A DNA stretch of 64,000 nt from Nepenthes gracilis (GCA_033239525.1 BSYO01000020.1:6635892-6699891); one strand, 5' to 3'. Shown: positions 1 through 11,661, counted from the stretch's first letter. Translations and numbers: made by a program. Notes: generated by a model not told the origin, from the sequence alone.

Positions 1-84
1 GATCGGAATCATTTCAGTTCAACCCCCATTAAATATCAAGTGACATCCTAACTCATTCGATTATTCGGATCCAAGGAAGTATTA
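1..84 (+). repeat. Right end of a 5' LTR (truncated by window edge)
   Basis: This stretch aligns by eye with about 6586-6677 and stops exactly where a primer-binding-site-like sequence begins. The expected terminal CA appears as TA here, while the matching copy ends in ATCA at 6677. Confidence 0.6.
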
Positions 85-105
85 TTGGCCCCATTTGTGA
101 GAAAC
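85..105 (+). other. Degenerate primer-binding site of the 1-6677 element
   Basis: The sequence begins TTGGCCCCATTTGTGAGAAA, closely resembling the minus-strand TTGGCGCCGTCTGTGG at 22400-22417 in the complete Tat element. Its place immediately after the LTR end supports both the LTR boundary and plus-strand orientation of the element. Confidence 0.6.
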
Positions 106-130
106 GACTGAAAAGTCTAGCCACCACTCC

Positions 131-330
131 AATGAGAGCAGATATGGCCAATGCTCGGGCATGAGCCAGTGCACCCGCCATAGACGTTATCTCCCGTGGC
201 CACAACCCCTCCATAGGTAGTCACGAGGACGAACGATCTGCCCATGAGGTGCAAACACTCGCCACCTATAGATGAGCTGTGTCATTAGCCACCCTAGATC
301 ATAAGTACCCATCTAAAGGTGCAGCGCTAG
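131..330 (+). pseudogene. gag N-terminal remnant, Tat type
   Basis: Reading from the ATG at 131, the frame encodes an Ala/Ser-rich start followed by NPSIGSHEDERS and HEVQTLA. The complete Tat element has DPSVGSHTDTRS and DVHRLAA in the same order on its minus strand near 22140-22346. Stop codons interrupt the frame after the first ten residues and again near 280. The rest of gag is not recognisable, so coding capacity is lost and only the start of the capsid-type polyprotein gene remains. I infer that a deletion joined this gag start to the antisense region. Confidence 0.55.
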
Positions 331-599
331 GGGCTTCGCTCTCCGACACCGAGTTCTTAGCGTCTAGAAGGAGGAACCGGAGAAAAGAATAGCCTCCTTA
401 GAAGCTTTAGTGGCCTGACGACTTCATGGCCTGGGCAACCACGAGCGACAGGGCTTAGTTGCAGCCAAAGGGCCGACCGAGTCATGAGAGGCAAATGAAA
501 GCCTAGAGCGACATAATCCATACCACTCTTATGACGATAGAAGGCCCCCTGGCCATAAGAAGTTCTATGTAGCACCAATAGGCACCTCATTGACCTAGC

Positions 600-1689
600 T
601 AGATCACCATTCGTGGTGGAGATCTAGTTGTCACCATCTCCTCGCAGGATCAAGGAACTGAGCCTAGAGCCCTGCAACTGAAGCTCTGATTTAGTGCTCC
701 ACTCAAATCACTTCTGCGCTTTGTCGTGCCTCCAGAGCCTTAAGGATTCCTAATGCGGCATAGGCAGCAGGCTGGAACGCCTTGGGGACAACAGAGTCCT
801 CGGCCTCGTGCATGTAGTGTTTTATGTCAGAAGATACCGTCAGCACATCAAGTAACACCCCCCTAGGTACTTGTGGGTTGCATGTCGGCAATGAAAGACC
901 GGCATCCAAATCATGCAACTGATTCAACAAGGTAGACTCAGTCCTGTAGAGTGTAGAGGCTGCAAGTGCGAGACCGTCAGGCGGAGTGATTAGTCTCTCT
1001 CCTGTTAGGGACTGTACCTAGTTTCGACGATTCTCTGAAGTGAGGCGTACGTGTTACACACTGGGAGCAGAAAGCTGGCCCAATGGACACAGAGCGTCCT
1101 CTACCCCAGAAGATGCTTCCACTAATTTTTCGCCAAGCGTAGGTAAGTAAAGTGCATTCATGCAGGTTACTCAAGTGTTATAAACATGTTTATTTATTCG
1201 CTTCATTTATCATGCCAAACATATAAACGCTTGTTTATTTGCATTAATTCAAATATTTAAACTGTCCCTAAGTTGGATGAACTTCTTCACCTGTGACTCG
1301 ACTGGCTGTGACCCATTTAAAAAATCTCGGTTCCAATAATCAAGCGGCCTGAATGTGATTGAATTTTGAACCTCAATTTTATCGACCGAGCAGCCCAGAA
1401 AAGGTCGAATATTGCGGCCTAAGGGGCGTACGGACCAAGAGTTGGACTTCTCCATCAAGTGGCCATTAAAACTTTGGCGGCTTTCAACATGCATGCGATA
1501 ACTCCCTCCCATATGAACAAGTACCATCAGTCAATAATAGTCGGTGAATTAGAACCTAACATACGAAAATTACGACGTCCTCTGACAGGACTGAGCGCCA
1601 ATGGTTATGTGTAGGCGAAGACCTAAACTTTGTCAGAGCTTGGCAACTGTGGCCATGAAACCCAATCGGTCCTTATAAGGCTCACTCAT
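600..1689. other. Element interior without a recognised gene
   Basis: No domain is recognisable on either strand. A 75-residue minus frame (703-930) looks protein-like but matches nothing I know. I see no polymerase or integrase motif. Confidence 0.4.
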
Positions 1690-2105
1690 ACTCGTGCCAC
1701 GACGTCCTTATGTAGGAAAGAGCACAAACGAATAAACATATTCGGTCAAGTCCGGCAACGACAGCTACAAGGCTTAGCTGATAATCACATTCTCTTGGTG
1801 CCACGATCTCCTCATCAGGAGCGAGCACAATCAGACGAATGCATTTGATCAAGCTCGGCAACGATAGTAGCAAGGCTTAGCCAATAATCACATTCTCTTG
1901 GTGTCACGACTTTCTCATCAGGAGCGAGCACAATTGGATGAACACATCCGGTCAAGCCCGGTAACAATAGCTACAAGGCTTAGTTGACAATCGCATTCTC
2001 TTTGTGCTATGACCTCCTCATTAGGAATGAGCACGATCAAACAAATGCCTCTAGCCAAACCCGATGACAATGGCAATGGTGCTTAGTTAGCAAATAGAAT
2101 CAATG
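1690..2105. repeat. Tandem repeat, about 103-bp unit, four copies
   Basis: The phrase CACGAyyTCCTCATyAGGA recurs near 1698, 1802, 1905 and 2008, a spacing of 103-104 bases. Each unit also contains a CGGCAACGATAGC...AAGGCTTAG block followed by AATCACATTCTCTTGGTG. Copies are diverged by about 10-20 percent by eye. The array lies between the gag remnant and the antisense gene, a position where Tat-type elements often carry variable tandem repeats. Confidence 0.8.
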
Positions 2106-2199
2106 TCGAGCAAAAACAAATTAACACATGCTCAAGACAAATCAATGCATCACCAACAAAGATTAAAGCAATATAATTGATTCATTAAAAATTCAAAGA

Positions 2200-4082
2200 G
2201 TACATCAAGAGTGTTAGTTAGCCTCAAAAATGAATGCAAAGAGTTGCCTACACCTACTACTTGGATGACTACCCTAGGGTTGGGGGCCCCTCAGTATGCA
2301 TGGAACAGGCGCTCTCTTGCCTCCAAATGGTCTACCAGGTTGAAACTTTCCTACAAGCTGGGCATTCTCATTTTGGAGAACCGCGAGTTGCCACTGCACC
2401 TCCCAAAGCTCATCCTCGAGCAAGGCAATTTGATCCAAAGCCCGAGTGTTCACCTTTAAGAACTCTTGGGATTTTGCCTCTGACTCGAACAGCCTCTGGT
2501 TGAAGTAGGTCGCCCGCTCTTCACTCTACAAAGCCTTGGCAGCAGTAGAATTCATTCGACGCTACGCATCCTCCATCGCAGTAGGATCTACGGACGCCCA
2601 TGATAACTGCAAGATCTCGGTATCGCTCTAGTGCAGTGGCCTCTCCACCAGTCGGAGTGCGTTTCGAACCTGCCCAGCAGCAAGGTACGATCAATAAGAA
2701 ATAGTGGCAAAGAGCATAGTAGCAAAGTAAAGAAAGCCATGACGTAATACCTCATAGTAAGGCAGTCCCCCTAGTGCGACGGGCCAGGAACATCCCCAAC
2801 TTCAACTCTAATAGGGATTAGCAAGGATTACAAAGATGGCGAGCCATGGGGGTGAGGCACCTCAAAACCTGGGGGAGGACTGACCCCCCTCGAAGTCCTT
2901 GGGGGCTTAGGCACTGACTTTTTAGGACAAGATGCCCTCTCAGCAGCAGCCTCAACCTCTAAGCTTTCTCTAACTGCTCCTTCCTCCACCTGAGCGCTTC
3001 CAACACTCTTCTCGGTAGAAGCAGTGGGAGAGGTAGATGAAAACATCTCCACAAAAGAAGCCACCAAAATTAGGGAACCCTACTCAGCTATAGCCGTGAC
3101 ATCGATTTGTTCGCCTAGCTTGCTAGCCCGGTGATCCCCTGCTTAATCAGCAGGTTTAGTAGAGGGCTTATCGCTCTTAGACTATTCGGATGAGTTGCTA
3201 AGTCCCAAGCTATCTAATGAAGACTTTTCCAAGCTCGGTCTTCTTGATGACTCGCTGGCAGCCAAAGCAAGCTCCAACGCACAGACCACATTGCTTTGCC
3301 GGCACTCCTTAGAGAGAGTAGGTGACGAAGGGGCCACCTCGTTAGAGGCCCGCTCAGGAGAGTTCCAAAAAAATAGATTCCTATACTTCCTTTTGAGACG
3401 ACGACCCAGTGTAGCAAAGGTCGCCTTCCTCCATCTGAGCCTCCCATTGCACTCCATCTAGTGCCCCTTGGGCGACCCAATGGTCGATGTAGTGTAGGAT
3501 GTCGGTGTTCTCCTCTACCAGCAACGTCAACGGCCTCGTCATCAACGCCTTGCCAAGCAGGACGTCCCCGGTGTAGGTGTCATTGACCATGCATCATTGA
3601 TTCGGGATACTCTAGTCGACGCCAACCACTACAACGAAGAAGTGCATCATCTAGCCCCTTGTCGGATCCAAATTCCCCCCGATCATCTCATAATTTGCAT
3701 GGGGGATGAAGAAAATCCAATCAGCCTCTTGGTTGACTCGAAAGACTGCCTTCAGGGTCCGAACATTCAGGATGAGCCCATTCATGTGAAAGAGGACGTA
3801 CAAAGTCACCAGATAGCGGATGGTGTTCGGGTGAATACAAGCCATAGGGACCATTAGAGCTCTTAGAATCTCACATAACTCCGTCGCAAACAGAACGCAA
3901 AGTCTAGCCCTCAAATGCTCATTGTAGATGTTTATGAACCTTGGATGAGGAAAGTAAGTAGTATCATCAGCACCAGACACAATGTATTGCATGACACTCA
4001 AAATGCGATACCAGCTATACAATGACTCTGTCTCTCTGCTAGTTAGCATGGACCGAATATCAGCGACGCCTTAGGAAGCCAT
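2200..4082 (-). pseudogene. Antisense gene: Transposase_28-like (PF04195-type) domain plus acidic and coiled-coil regions
   Basis: The minus-strand gene starts at the ATG at 4082-4080, about 95 bases after a TATA box. The stretch 3651-4049 reads CIHPNTIRYLVTLYVLFHMN and then WIFFIPHANYEMI, matching the 'putative gypsy type transposon' domain (PF04195), whose landmark is HPN near the start of a hydrophobic helix. Downstream come an acidic Ser/Pro-rich portion (about 3457-2828) and a heptad-like Leu/Glu/Gln-rich stretch (about 2640-2380), the same order as the antisense gene at 14271-16263. Stops interrupt the frame, including TAA at the fourth codon. Function of these proteins is unknown; they sit antisense to gag-pol in Tat-type elements. 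Confidence 0.6.
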
Positions 4083-4175
4083 TCGAAGACTGTGCAAACT
4101 AGGAAGGAAGAAAGTGGTGAGCTAGAGCAGAGATATTCAATGAAGCGAGAAAATGTAGCAACGACTGTGGGCCAA

Positions 4176-4188
4176 CGCTTAAATAACC
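4176..4188 (-). promoter_or_regulatory. TATA box of the antisense gene
   Basis: On the minus strand the sequence reads GGTTATTTAAGCG, nearly the same as the GCCTATTTAAAC boxes before the two antisense coding units of the complete Tat element. The ATG lies about 95 bases downstream, a normal plant leader length. Confidence 0.5.
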
Positions 4189-4319
4189 ACAACCCCGATC
4201 TAGAACCGGCGTTGTTTTAGGGAGCCAGAGAGGCGCGCCACCATGATGACCATGATACATGCCCATGTTGCACAATGCCATGACACATTGATTCACTGGG
4301 ACAGTCATGTCAATTGATG

Positions 4320-5940
4320 CTCATCTTCCATGCATAGTGTGTTGATAACTAGCTGCCTCATCGCTTAGATCAACAAGTCGACGGTGCAGATAATAATGGC
4401 CTGATACCCCACTTTCCAAGATTGCAACTGACAGCACGCAACTTGGGTAGGCTCGAGGTTGATCCACCTTGCTCGTGTCCCAGCCAAGCGCTCGAGATGC
4501 TCGACTGTGAGACGAATCGCCAAATGACCGAGTTACCACCCACTCGGACCATCAGATTGTCACGCATCCAACAACACAAAAGAGCATGCAAGTGTTTCAA
4601 CTATTCACACTATGCAAGAATATTGGAGTTATGCAATATGAAGGCATATAATATTTGATAGTTCCATTCATTAATTTCTTTTATAAAGTACAAACTTATA
4701 ACGGTGGACGTTACGATCAGAATGAAATAAAAAATACATGGAACAACGACTCGACTGTATTTTGCCTAATTAGCCTTCAAGAAAGACAATTGCAAGAAGA
4801 AAACAGCCAGGATGGCTGTCGTGATATCCGACCCGAAAGGCTAGCCAAGGACGGAGTCGCTTGCCCAGAGGGGATAAGGTATTACCCTCTCCCTTCAGAA
4901 GGGTTGAGTCACCACTCCTTCGAGGCTGCCCCGGCAAGGACCACTCATTACCGCCTCGGAAGAGTGGAAACTAGCCACCAAAACCCCGACCTTGTCTAGC
5001 GCAATACGAGGCCAGTTTGGGCCTAGGTCAAAAGAGAAAAACCAAGATAGATTTCAAGCACATCCTCAACTCCATCTTCAAAGAACGGTGAAGAATATCC
5101 ACCGATCCCGGCTCATGGTTGTGTAGGCTCTATGCTAGCTTGGAATTCTCACACCACTTAGTTGATGAAGATGATTTGTGATGCGAGGCGTTAGGAGCCC
5201 CTCTACTTATAGCTGGAGGAGAGAATCGTCAAGCATTAATTCGAGGAGATTGCACTAACGCCAGAAGATCGCCCTTGTTAAAAGATTGCTAGCTACAAAG
5301 AGTTAAAACGATGCCAAATCTTGCCAAGTAGAGCAAAAATCAGCAGAATGGTTGGAAAAGGAAAACACGCAGATCGGCTGATAGCATCCCATTAGAAACA
5401 TGTCGGTAATTGAAATTTCAAACCTCCAGACATGAGGGTCAGTGATGGGTCTGGTATTTCGAGGGCTGATCTAAGATGAGGCTTGCAGGAGAGAAACGCC
5501 CAGAAAGTCATAGTCTAGGAGAAGTCCCTCGTGGCCCAAGGCTAAGACCACGTGACCAAGATCCATCTAACGAGATGTGAGTCCTTAGAGTCGCCCATCG
5601 AACGCAGCTTGGTGGCACGCACCTCAGCAACTCTAACTTAATAGACAATCTTGTGTAGCCACGTCCCTAATGGTCAAGCACAGTGCAGCCCGTTGGGGGA
5701 CCATGACCCAGGTGCACTTTGTAAGCCAGGATGTCAGAGTCGTGTTGTCGGCCACTCCCTGTAAGGCCTGTAGTGCTCCAGCAGCCGCAATCTGGCTCTG
5801 TAACTCTCTTTACAAATTCCTTCATCCCTTCACAAGAAAGGAGGCTCTCGGGAGAAAAGGATAGGAACCTCCATTGACAGAGAAAGGGACACCTCTCTCC
5901 ACGGCAAAACGAGGCCTCTGAAGGTCAAAAATTCAAAAAT
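4320..5940. other. Element interior and putative start of 3' LTR, no gene
   Basis: The 114-codon plus frame at 4655-4999 has no recognisable domain. The 3' LTR must begin somewhere in this stretch, but I cannot fix a TG end or a convincing polypurine tract. A TATA-like ACTTATAGC near 5208 could be the LTR promoter. Confidence 0.35.
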
Positions 5941-5944
5941 AGGG

Positions 5945-6405
5945 AAATGATATTGGAGCTCAGTCCTTCGCCTCAAAGCCACTTCTAGTCTAGTGTACTC
6001 ATCGAAATTTAATTTTTCATTTTAAAATCGTTTATCAACCGAACGCACTTATCGGAACTCAATTCTCCGTTTCAAAATTGCTCCACAATCGAGCGCAATT
6101 ATCAAAACTCAATTTTTTTATCTTAAAGTCGCTCCCCAATCGAGTGCATTTATCGAAACTCAGTCTTCTACATTAAAACCACTCTCCAATTGAGCGCACC
6201 CGTCAGAGCTTAGTCTTCCCTCTTAAAGCCGTTTTCCAATCGAGCGCACTCATCGAAACTCAGTACTCCACCTTAAAGCCGCTCCTTAGTCACGCACACT
6301 CATTAGAGCTCAATCCCCTACCTCAAAGCCGCTCCCCAACCAAACACACTCGCTAGAATATAATCCTCTTTCTCTAAGCCACTTCCGTACCTACCGAAGC
6401 CTAGC
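5945..6405. repeat. Tandem repeat, about 50-bp unit, eight to nine copies
   Basis: The motif GAGCGCACTCATCGAAACTC recurs in degenerate form near 6041, 6091, 6142, 6192, 6242, 6292 and 6342, spaced 50-51 bases, each followed by a CTTAAAGCCGCTCCCCAAT-like block. The array is probably inside the 3' LTR of the 1-6677 element. Confidence 0.8.
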
Positions 6406-6585
6406 CCTCCGCTCACACTCAATTCCTTGAAATATACATCTTTGTATTATCATCACATCATCCTATCTTTTTATTTGTTTGAGAAAAATTTTTTATATAA
6501 GTTTCGGATGATATATCAGGAATCAAGTCCCACCGTTGTCTCACCTCTCGTTTGTTAGTTGTATTGTGTAATATCCAGATTCAAA

Positions 6586-6675
6586 ATAACGAGAACTGGA
6601 CCCACTTCAGCTCGATCCCTGGGGAAGATCAAGTAACACCCTAACTCATTCAATAATTCAGATTTAGGGACGCAT

Positions 6676-6677
<2 letters not shown>
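6586..6677 (+). repeat. Right end of the 3' LTR of the 1-6677 element
   Basis: It matches window positions 1-84 in direct orientation and ends in ATCA, directly before a TA/TG microsatellite. Confidence 0.6.
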
Positions 6678-6716
<39 letters not shown>

Positions 6717-6717
6717 A
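6678..6717. repeat. (TA)n(TG)n microsatellite
   Basis: About 12 TA units run into five TG units immediately outside the 3' LTR end. Confidence 0.9.
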
Positions 6718-7422
6718 ATGAAAAATCCTCAAGTGTTAGAAAAAAACATTAGTGGTATAAGTTTATTTTAAAGTTTTTGAATCAATGCAAATCAGATATT
6801 ATTAGAATATGACAAATTTGACAACTTTGGATGTTGTAAAAAGTGCTGTTTAATTAAAGTTAAAAATGAGTATAAAAAAACAAAATTTAAGAATCATCTT
6901 AAAAATCAAATAGATAATAATATTTTTACTATTTAATAAAAACTAATATCGAGTAATATTTTTTTTTTTCTTTTTGTTGATGAATCGTTTCTCATTCTTA
7001 GTCTGGAGAATTTACACATACATGTTGTAGTTTTTTTAGTGACATGAACTCTTAGTTCTGAGGTTTTCTAGATTTTATTTATAAAAAAAAATCAAATTTA
7101 TTTTTAAATAAAATTCAGCTAAAAATGTTAATAGAAGTGGAAAATTGAAAGAAAAGATTAATTTTATGTGATTTAGTGAAAAAAAGTTATAATTTGATAT
7201 TTGACATATATAAAAAAATAAATTAATCAAAAATATTTTTCTAATAAATAAAAATTTATGCTTAAATTTTGTAAATAAATTTACAATTTCAAGATAGAAA
7301 ATCTTTTTTTAAAAGAAATTCATCCACTACTTGCTATATATCACCAACATTTACTAATAAAAAATTTTTACTTGAAAATGATACTTCTGATAATCCTCGA
7401 CACCTAACCCACCGGCGGTTCC
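6718..7422. other. AT-rich intergenic DNA
   Basis: No open frame, repeat or domain is visible. Confidence 0.6.
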
Positions 7423-7862
7423 TGATGCGAGTCCCACATTGAAAAGTTGGAGGCAAAACTTTCAGCTCATAAGTTAGGGGGCTCTCCCTCTTACTAGACC
7501 GGTCTTTTGGAATGGGTTCTCTTTCTGACTTATACTCGCATCAAATGGTGCTTTCATTGAGACCAGTTCCGGCCCGGAGAGGGCTACCTGCGGAAGGTTC
7601 TGACCGGAAAGAGTTACCTGCGGAGGGGCTGACCTGCTGCCGGTGCGTCGGAGCGGAGTAAAGCGTCGTAGAGTGAAAGCCGCCGAGTGAAGTGTCGCAG
7701 AGTGCAGCCGCTGAGGTCGCGGCTGTTGAAGGAGGGAGGAATGATGCGAGTTCCACATTGAAAAGTTGAAGGCAAAACCTCCAGCTGATAAGTTAGGGGG
7801 CTCTCCCTTCTACTAGATCGGTCTTTTGGAATGGGCTCTCCCTCTGACTTATACTCGCATCA
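7423..7862 (+). mobile_element. TRIM (terminal-repeat retrotransposon in miniature)
   Basis: Two direct 121-bp repeats (7423-7543 and 7742-7862) begin TGATGCGAG and end CTCGCATCA, so each has TG...CA ends and a 9-bp perfect terminal inverted repeat. They flank a 198-bp interior without coding capacity. The interior starts with a TGGTGCTTTCATTGAGA stretch in the primer-binding-site position (tRNA not assigned) and ends with the purine tract GAAGGAGGGAGGA directly before the second repeat. This is the layout of a TRIM, which depends on proteins of other retrotransposons to move. The flanks of this two-LTR unit alone show no target duplication. Confidence 0.75.
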
Positions 7863-8250
7863 AATGGTGAATGTTACGGGAATTGTTACTGATGATCCAG
7901 CGGCTCCTGCACCGAGACGCAATGCCCGTCCAGTCCGGCCACCACCACAATTTCATGACTTTGTCTGAGGATTCTTTTATATTACACTAATACAAACACT
8001 TTTATTACACCACACATACAACACACATAGGAGAAACATGTTTACAGTATACAATCATAGTTATAATTTTAGTTTATAATTAGTATAGTGGTAATATAGG
8101 GTTAAGCACCTGCTGGTGCTCTGGATTAGTTGGTGGCTATCCGGTTGCAACCGGTTGCCCACCTCCTTTCTCCCGTATATGGGATTGCTGATAGAAGGGT
8201 AAAGGATAATTGGATTCTGTTTCTCATCAAAAAAAAAAAAAAATACTATT
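7863..8250 (+). other. Segment between TRIM copies with coding-like start and poly(A) end
   Basis: The first 105 bases read in frame through DDPAAPAPRRNARPVRPPP to a TGA near 7969. The rest resembles a 3' untranslated region and ends in a run of 14 A at 8229-8243, just before an inverted TRIM LTR. The Arg/Pro-rich peptide could be a host-gene C-terminus or the linker region of a copia polyprotein; I cannot decide. The A run and position suggest a reverse-transcribed mRNA piece caught with the TRIM. Confidence 0.4.
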
Positions 8251-8371
8251 TGATGCGAGCATAAGTCAGAGAGAGAACCCATCCCAAAAGACCGGTCTAG
8301 TAGGAGGGAGAGCCCCTTAACTTATGAGTTGAAGATTTTACCTCTAACTTTTTAATGTGAGACTCGCATCA
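8251..8371 (-). repeat. Solo TRIM LTR, inverted
   Basis: This 121-bp copy is the reverse complement of the repeats at 7423-7543 and 7742-7862, with the same TGATGCGAG/CTCGCATCA ends. The right flank GTCCC differs by one base from GTTCC, the left flank of the TRIM at 7423. Confidence 0.8.
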
Positions 8372-10787
8372 GTCCCTGGTAGACAATTCCTTGGGGGCTG
8401 CCATTACTGGTGATCAGATGGTACGCTAGCCACTGCAGATTATCGATCGGCTAATGACCATTTGAGCTGCTAATGTCAGCTTCTAGCCATCGACATCCTC
8501 AACTGCATCGTCAGTCGCCGGCAGATGATGCGTTTGACTGCCATTGTTGGTCGTCGTTTGGCATGCCAAGACTTTAGACTGCAACCCCATTGCCAGTTGC
8601 TCAATAAAAGAATTTAGATCAAGTTAAATCATCTAAATCAAATCAAATTCATTCACTGATGACAGTTTGATATTATAGTATTATATTGCAATTCATTTTT
8701 TTTTTATCTAACATGCATTTGGGGTTTGGTTATAGTTAGAAATTAAATTAAAATAAATCAAATCAAACCATATACACAGGCATATATATAAAAGAAATTA
8801 GTTATTATGATTAAAGATGTGTTGATTATCCTTATTTATATGATATCTTTAAATCAACTTTTAAATACAATGACGAAATTCTTGATCCTTCAAAAAATTA
8901 TTGTAACCTAAATTATTGTATATGGTTATTTGTTTTTAATATTTACTATGTTTTAAGTAAATTTCTATCAAATGAAGGCAGTTTGAATAATATTGAAACT
9001 TTTTAAATAAATTATATTAGATAGATTTTTTTTTTCAAATATTATCTTTTACTATTTTAGAAGTTTTTGTCAAATTAAATAGTGTCATATATTTATCATT
9101 GGAGTATCATAGATCAAGTTTATTGGAGTGTTTCTTAACCGATGATTAGTTCTTCACCTAGAATATTTTATTTATTTAATTAATATATATTTTTAAAATA
9201 TTTATTATGTTATTTTTAAATACGATTAAAATATTGTTATTATTATGTTAAGATTTTTACTTATTTAGTTTGATTTTTGTATATAATATTTTAAATTGAA
9301 CGAAATTATTTCAAATTAATGAGTTTAATACTATAAATCATATAAAGTGCTCAAATCAAATCGGTGAACATATTAACAATGTAGGTAATTTATCTCAAAT
9401 GATAATTTAATTTGATAAAATTAAATTACAATATAAAAATTTATTTTTTATCGTTGGACATATGATATTTATGACCTAAAATATAATATTTATTTTTTAA
9501 TATACATTGATACACTCTTATAAAAAGAAAAAAATAATTAAAATATTACGTTAACTAAATATATTTTAATAATGTTTCAACGAAAATTTTCTTACTTATT
9601 TTCTTTTGAAGAATTTGGAAATTTTTTAATTGAAAAAACTTCCGAGATCCAACATTTTAGTTGAGAGTCTTCGGCTAGACTGAGGAATAAATATATGACA
9701 ATCCAAAATAGATTATATTTAGATGTTTAATTGCTGAAATCAAATAAAATGAGAATAATATATAATTTTGAGAGATAATACAAAAAAAATTATTATATTA
9801 TTTAGTTTGCTTGAGGAATAATTATTTTAATAGAAAGAAAGGTTTAGTTAAGATAGAGGTAATTACTAAGCTAAGTTTAGTTGTTGAAATAAAATAAAAA
9901 TAATTATTTTTAAAAATAAAATAATATGGAGATAGGGGTGAACATTAATTATTTAAAATAGATGAAATTAAATTAAAAATTAAATTTTTAATATTTAATA
10001 TAAAATAATAGTAAAACAAATATCCATAGATTTCTTATATAATGACTTTTCCACCATCATCTAAATAAATAATATTTAAATATATACTAAAATGTTTAGA
10101 ATAGGTTTGATTAAAATTAAGTCGTCAAATTAGCTTAATAAGGTTTAGTTAAAGTATATCAGTTTATAAATAGATGTTGCAAAAAAAGTAGGGCCAATTA
10201 ATTTCTTAGGTTGAGTATAATCATAAATGAAAGTGATTAATTTGAGTTGACTCAATCTAAATTATAAATTATTTTATAAATATATATTATTTTAAATAAA
10301 TATAATATTTAAGAAATTATTTTAATAAACTATTTTCCGTGGAGTTAAAACTTTTTATATAAATATTCTTGATTTAAAAATATATATATTTAGATAGCAT
10401 TTTAATGTGTGTATTATAATTTTTAAAATATTTATATTTTTAAGTATTTTTATGTAACTATAAATTTAGAAAAAACAACTTAAGATTAAAAAATATCTAT
10501 ATCCTAATCCCAACTAACAAGATAGTATCACAACCTCGATATAAAGAAAAATAATAATATAATTAAAATAAATCAGAAATCTAAAGTTTTAATTGAAACT
10601 ATATTAAATACTGCAATTTAAATTTTAGTATTTAAATAAATAATATAATTGCTGAAACACTCCAGAAATGGCCAAACTTTCCCAATTGAGTTTTAATATC
10701 AATGCACATACTCAAGCCACAACCATATTGTAAAGAAAAACATCAACTAATGTAAATTCTAAGACACTAATAGAGGAATCATACAAT
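8372..10787. other. Intergenic DNA without a recognised gene
   Basis: The first 230 bases are of moderate GC but contain no recognisable protein. From about 8600 the sequence is strongly AT-rich with many stops in all frames. Confidence 0.6.
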
Positions 10788-10792
10788 AGACT

Positions 10793-11647
10793 TGTTGTTG
10801 TCTTGGGTCTTTGGTTGTCCACAGATTAGGAAGCCTTCGGATTTCTGGCCGTTCTGAAGCGTTCGCGGAAGGGTCTAGTCTCCGTTTTTATTCACCTGAG
10901 GCCTGCACAATACAATCAACGAATAAGAGATCAGAAGTCCGGCGAGATTTCTCCCACCAAGGCCACTCCGACGCTCAAGTTAGCAAATTTTTGCAATGAA
11001 CGGAAATATGTCGCACGCTAAGAGGTGCATTGAAGTATGTTGTAAATGTGTGGATGGTGCGTATTTGTTTATGTGGGAGAGTAATAAGCGGGTGCTGGGA
11101 GGCTTGGCTCCCTAGGTGCACCGCTGTGGGTGATGACTTTTCTGTTGCCCGAGTAGGCTCAAGAGTTTGGATCCGGAGGATAACTGGTAAGCTTAAGGCT
11201 TGCGACACTGAGTTGATTATCTCGGATCCCGATCCTCCCATCTTCGTTGAAGAAGGGGGATTTTATAGGTCCCCTGATGAGGGGCTTTTGGGCGCGAGAA
11301 CTCTTGTTGTTAGGGTTCATTGACCGCTGATCGCTGTCGACGATTGTCGGCGTGTTGCCTGTCATTTTGTGGTGGCAGGCAGACTACCGAGTGTTGCTGT
11401 CCATACTTGGTCTCCCCCTTGAGTTGGGATTGGCGGGTTGCTTGTGGGTAGCCGCCTGAATCATAACTGGTAGCGTTGACTATTTCTCTATTGGTTGGTT
11501 TCTCCTACTCTTTTACCATTTTCCGATAGCCGCATTAATGAGTTGTAGGAGGTACTCGTTGGCTGCTGATGGTGGGCTGCCACGTAGGCGTCCCGTGTCG
11601 TTGGGCTAGACTTCGGATCTTTTTGGGCTTTAGTATTGGACCCAACA
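10793..11647 (-). repeat. 3' LTR of the Tat element
   Basis: This 855-bp copy pairs with 22418-23271. In element orientation it begins TGTTGGGTCCAATACTAAAG and ends in ACA. Open frames inside it are chance frames of a non-coding LTR. Confidence 0.92.
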
Positions 11648-11661
11648 CTAGCCCCCCATGC
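11648..11661 (-). other. Polypurine tract of the Tat element
   Basis: On the minus strand the sequence immediately before the 3' LTR reads GGCATGGGGGGCTAG, the expected primer for plus-strand DNA synthesis. Confidence 0.75.

Larger units (their letters stand above)
1..6677 (+). mobile_element. Decayed Tat-type Ty3/gypsy derivative, lacking recognisable pol
   Basis: The first 84 bases and bases about 6586-6677 are the same sequence in direct orientation (both contain CTAACTCATTC), so they are read as the right ends of a 5' and a 3' LTR. The first is followed directly by a primer-binding-site-like stretch and by a gag N-terminus related to that of the complete Tat element at 10793-23271. The interior then carries an antisense gene on the minus strand and two tandem-repeat blocks, but I see no reverse transcriptase, RNase H or integrase. 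This fits a large non-autonomous derivative of a Tat element that lost most of gag and all of pol. The left LTR begins outside the window and the 3' LTR start is not resolved, so the total length is unknown. No target duplication could be checked. Confidence 0.65.

Noticed and set aside
4655..4999. 114-codon plus-strand open frame as a gene
   Set aside because: It has no domain and lies in decayed retrotransposon DNA without a promoter or conserved context.
6678..6717. TA/TG microsatellite as a functional element
   Set aside because: Ordinary simple repeat, listed only as a feature.
11030..11323. 97-codon open frame in the Tat LTR
   Set aside because: It lies wholly within a non-coding LTR; I see no domain and the paired LTR does not keep the frame.
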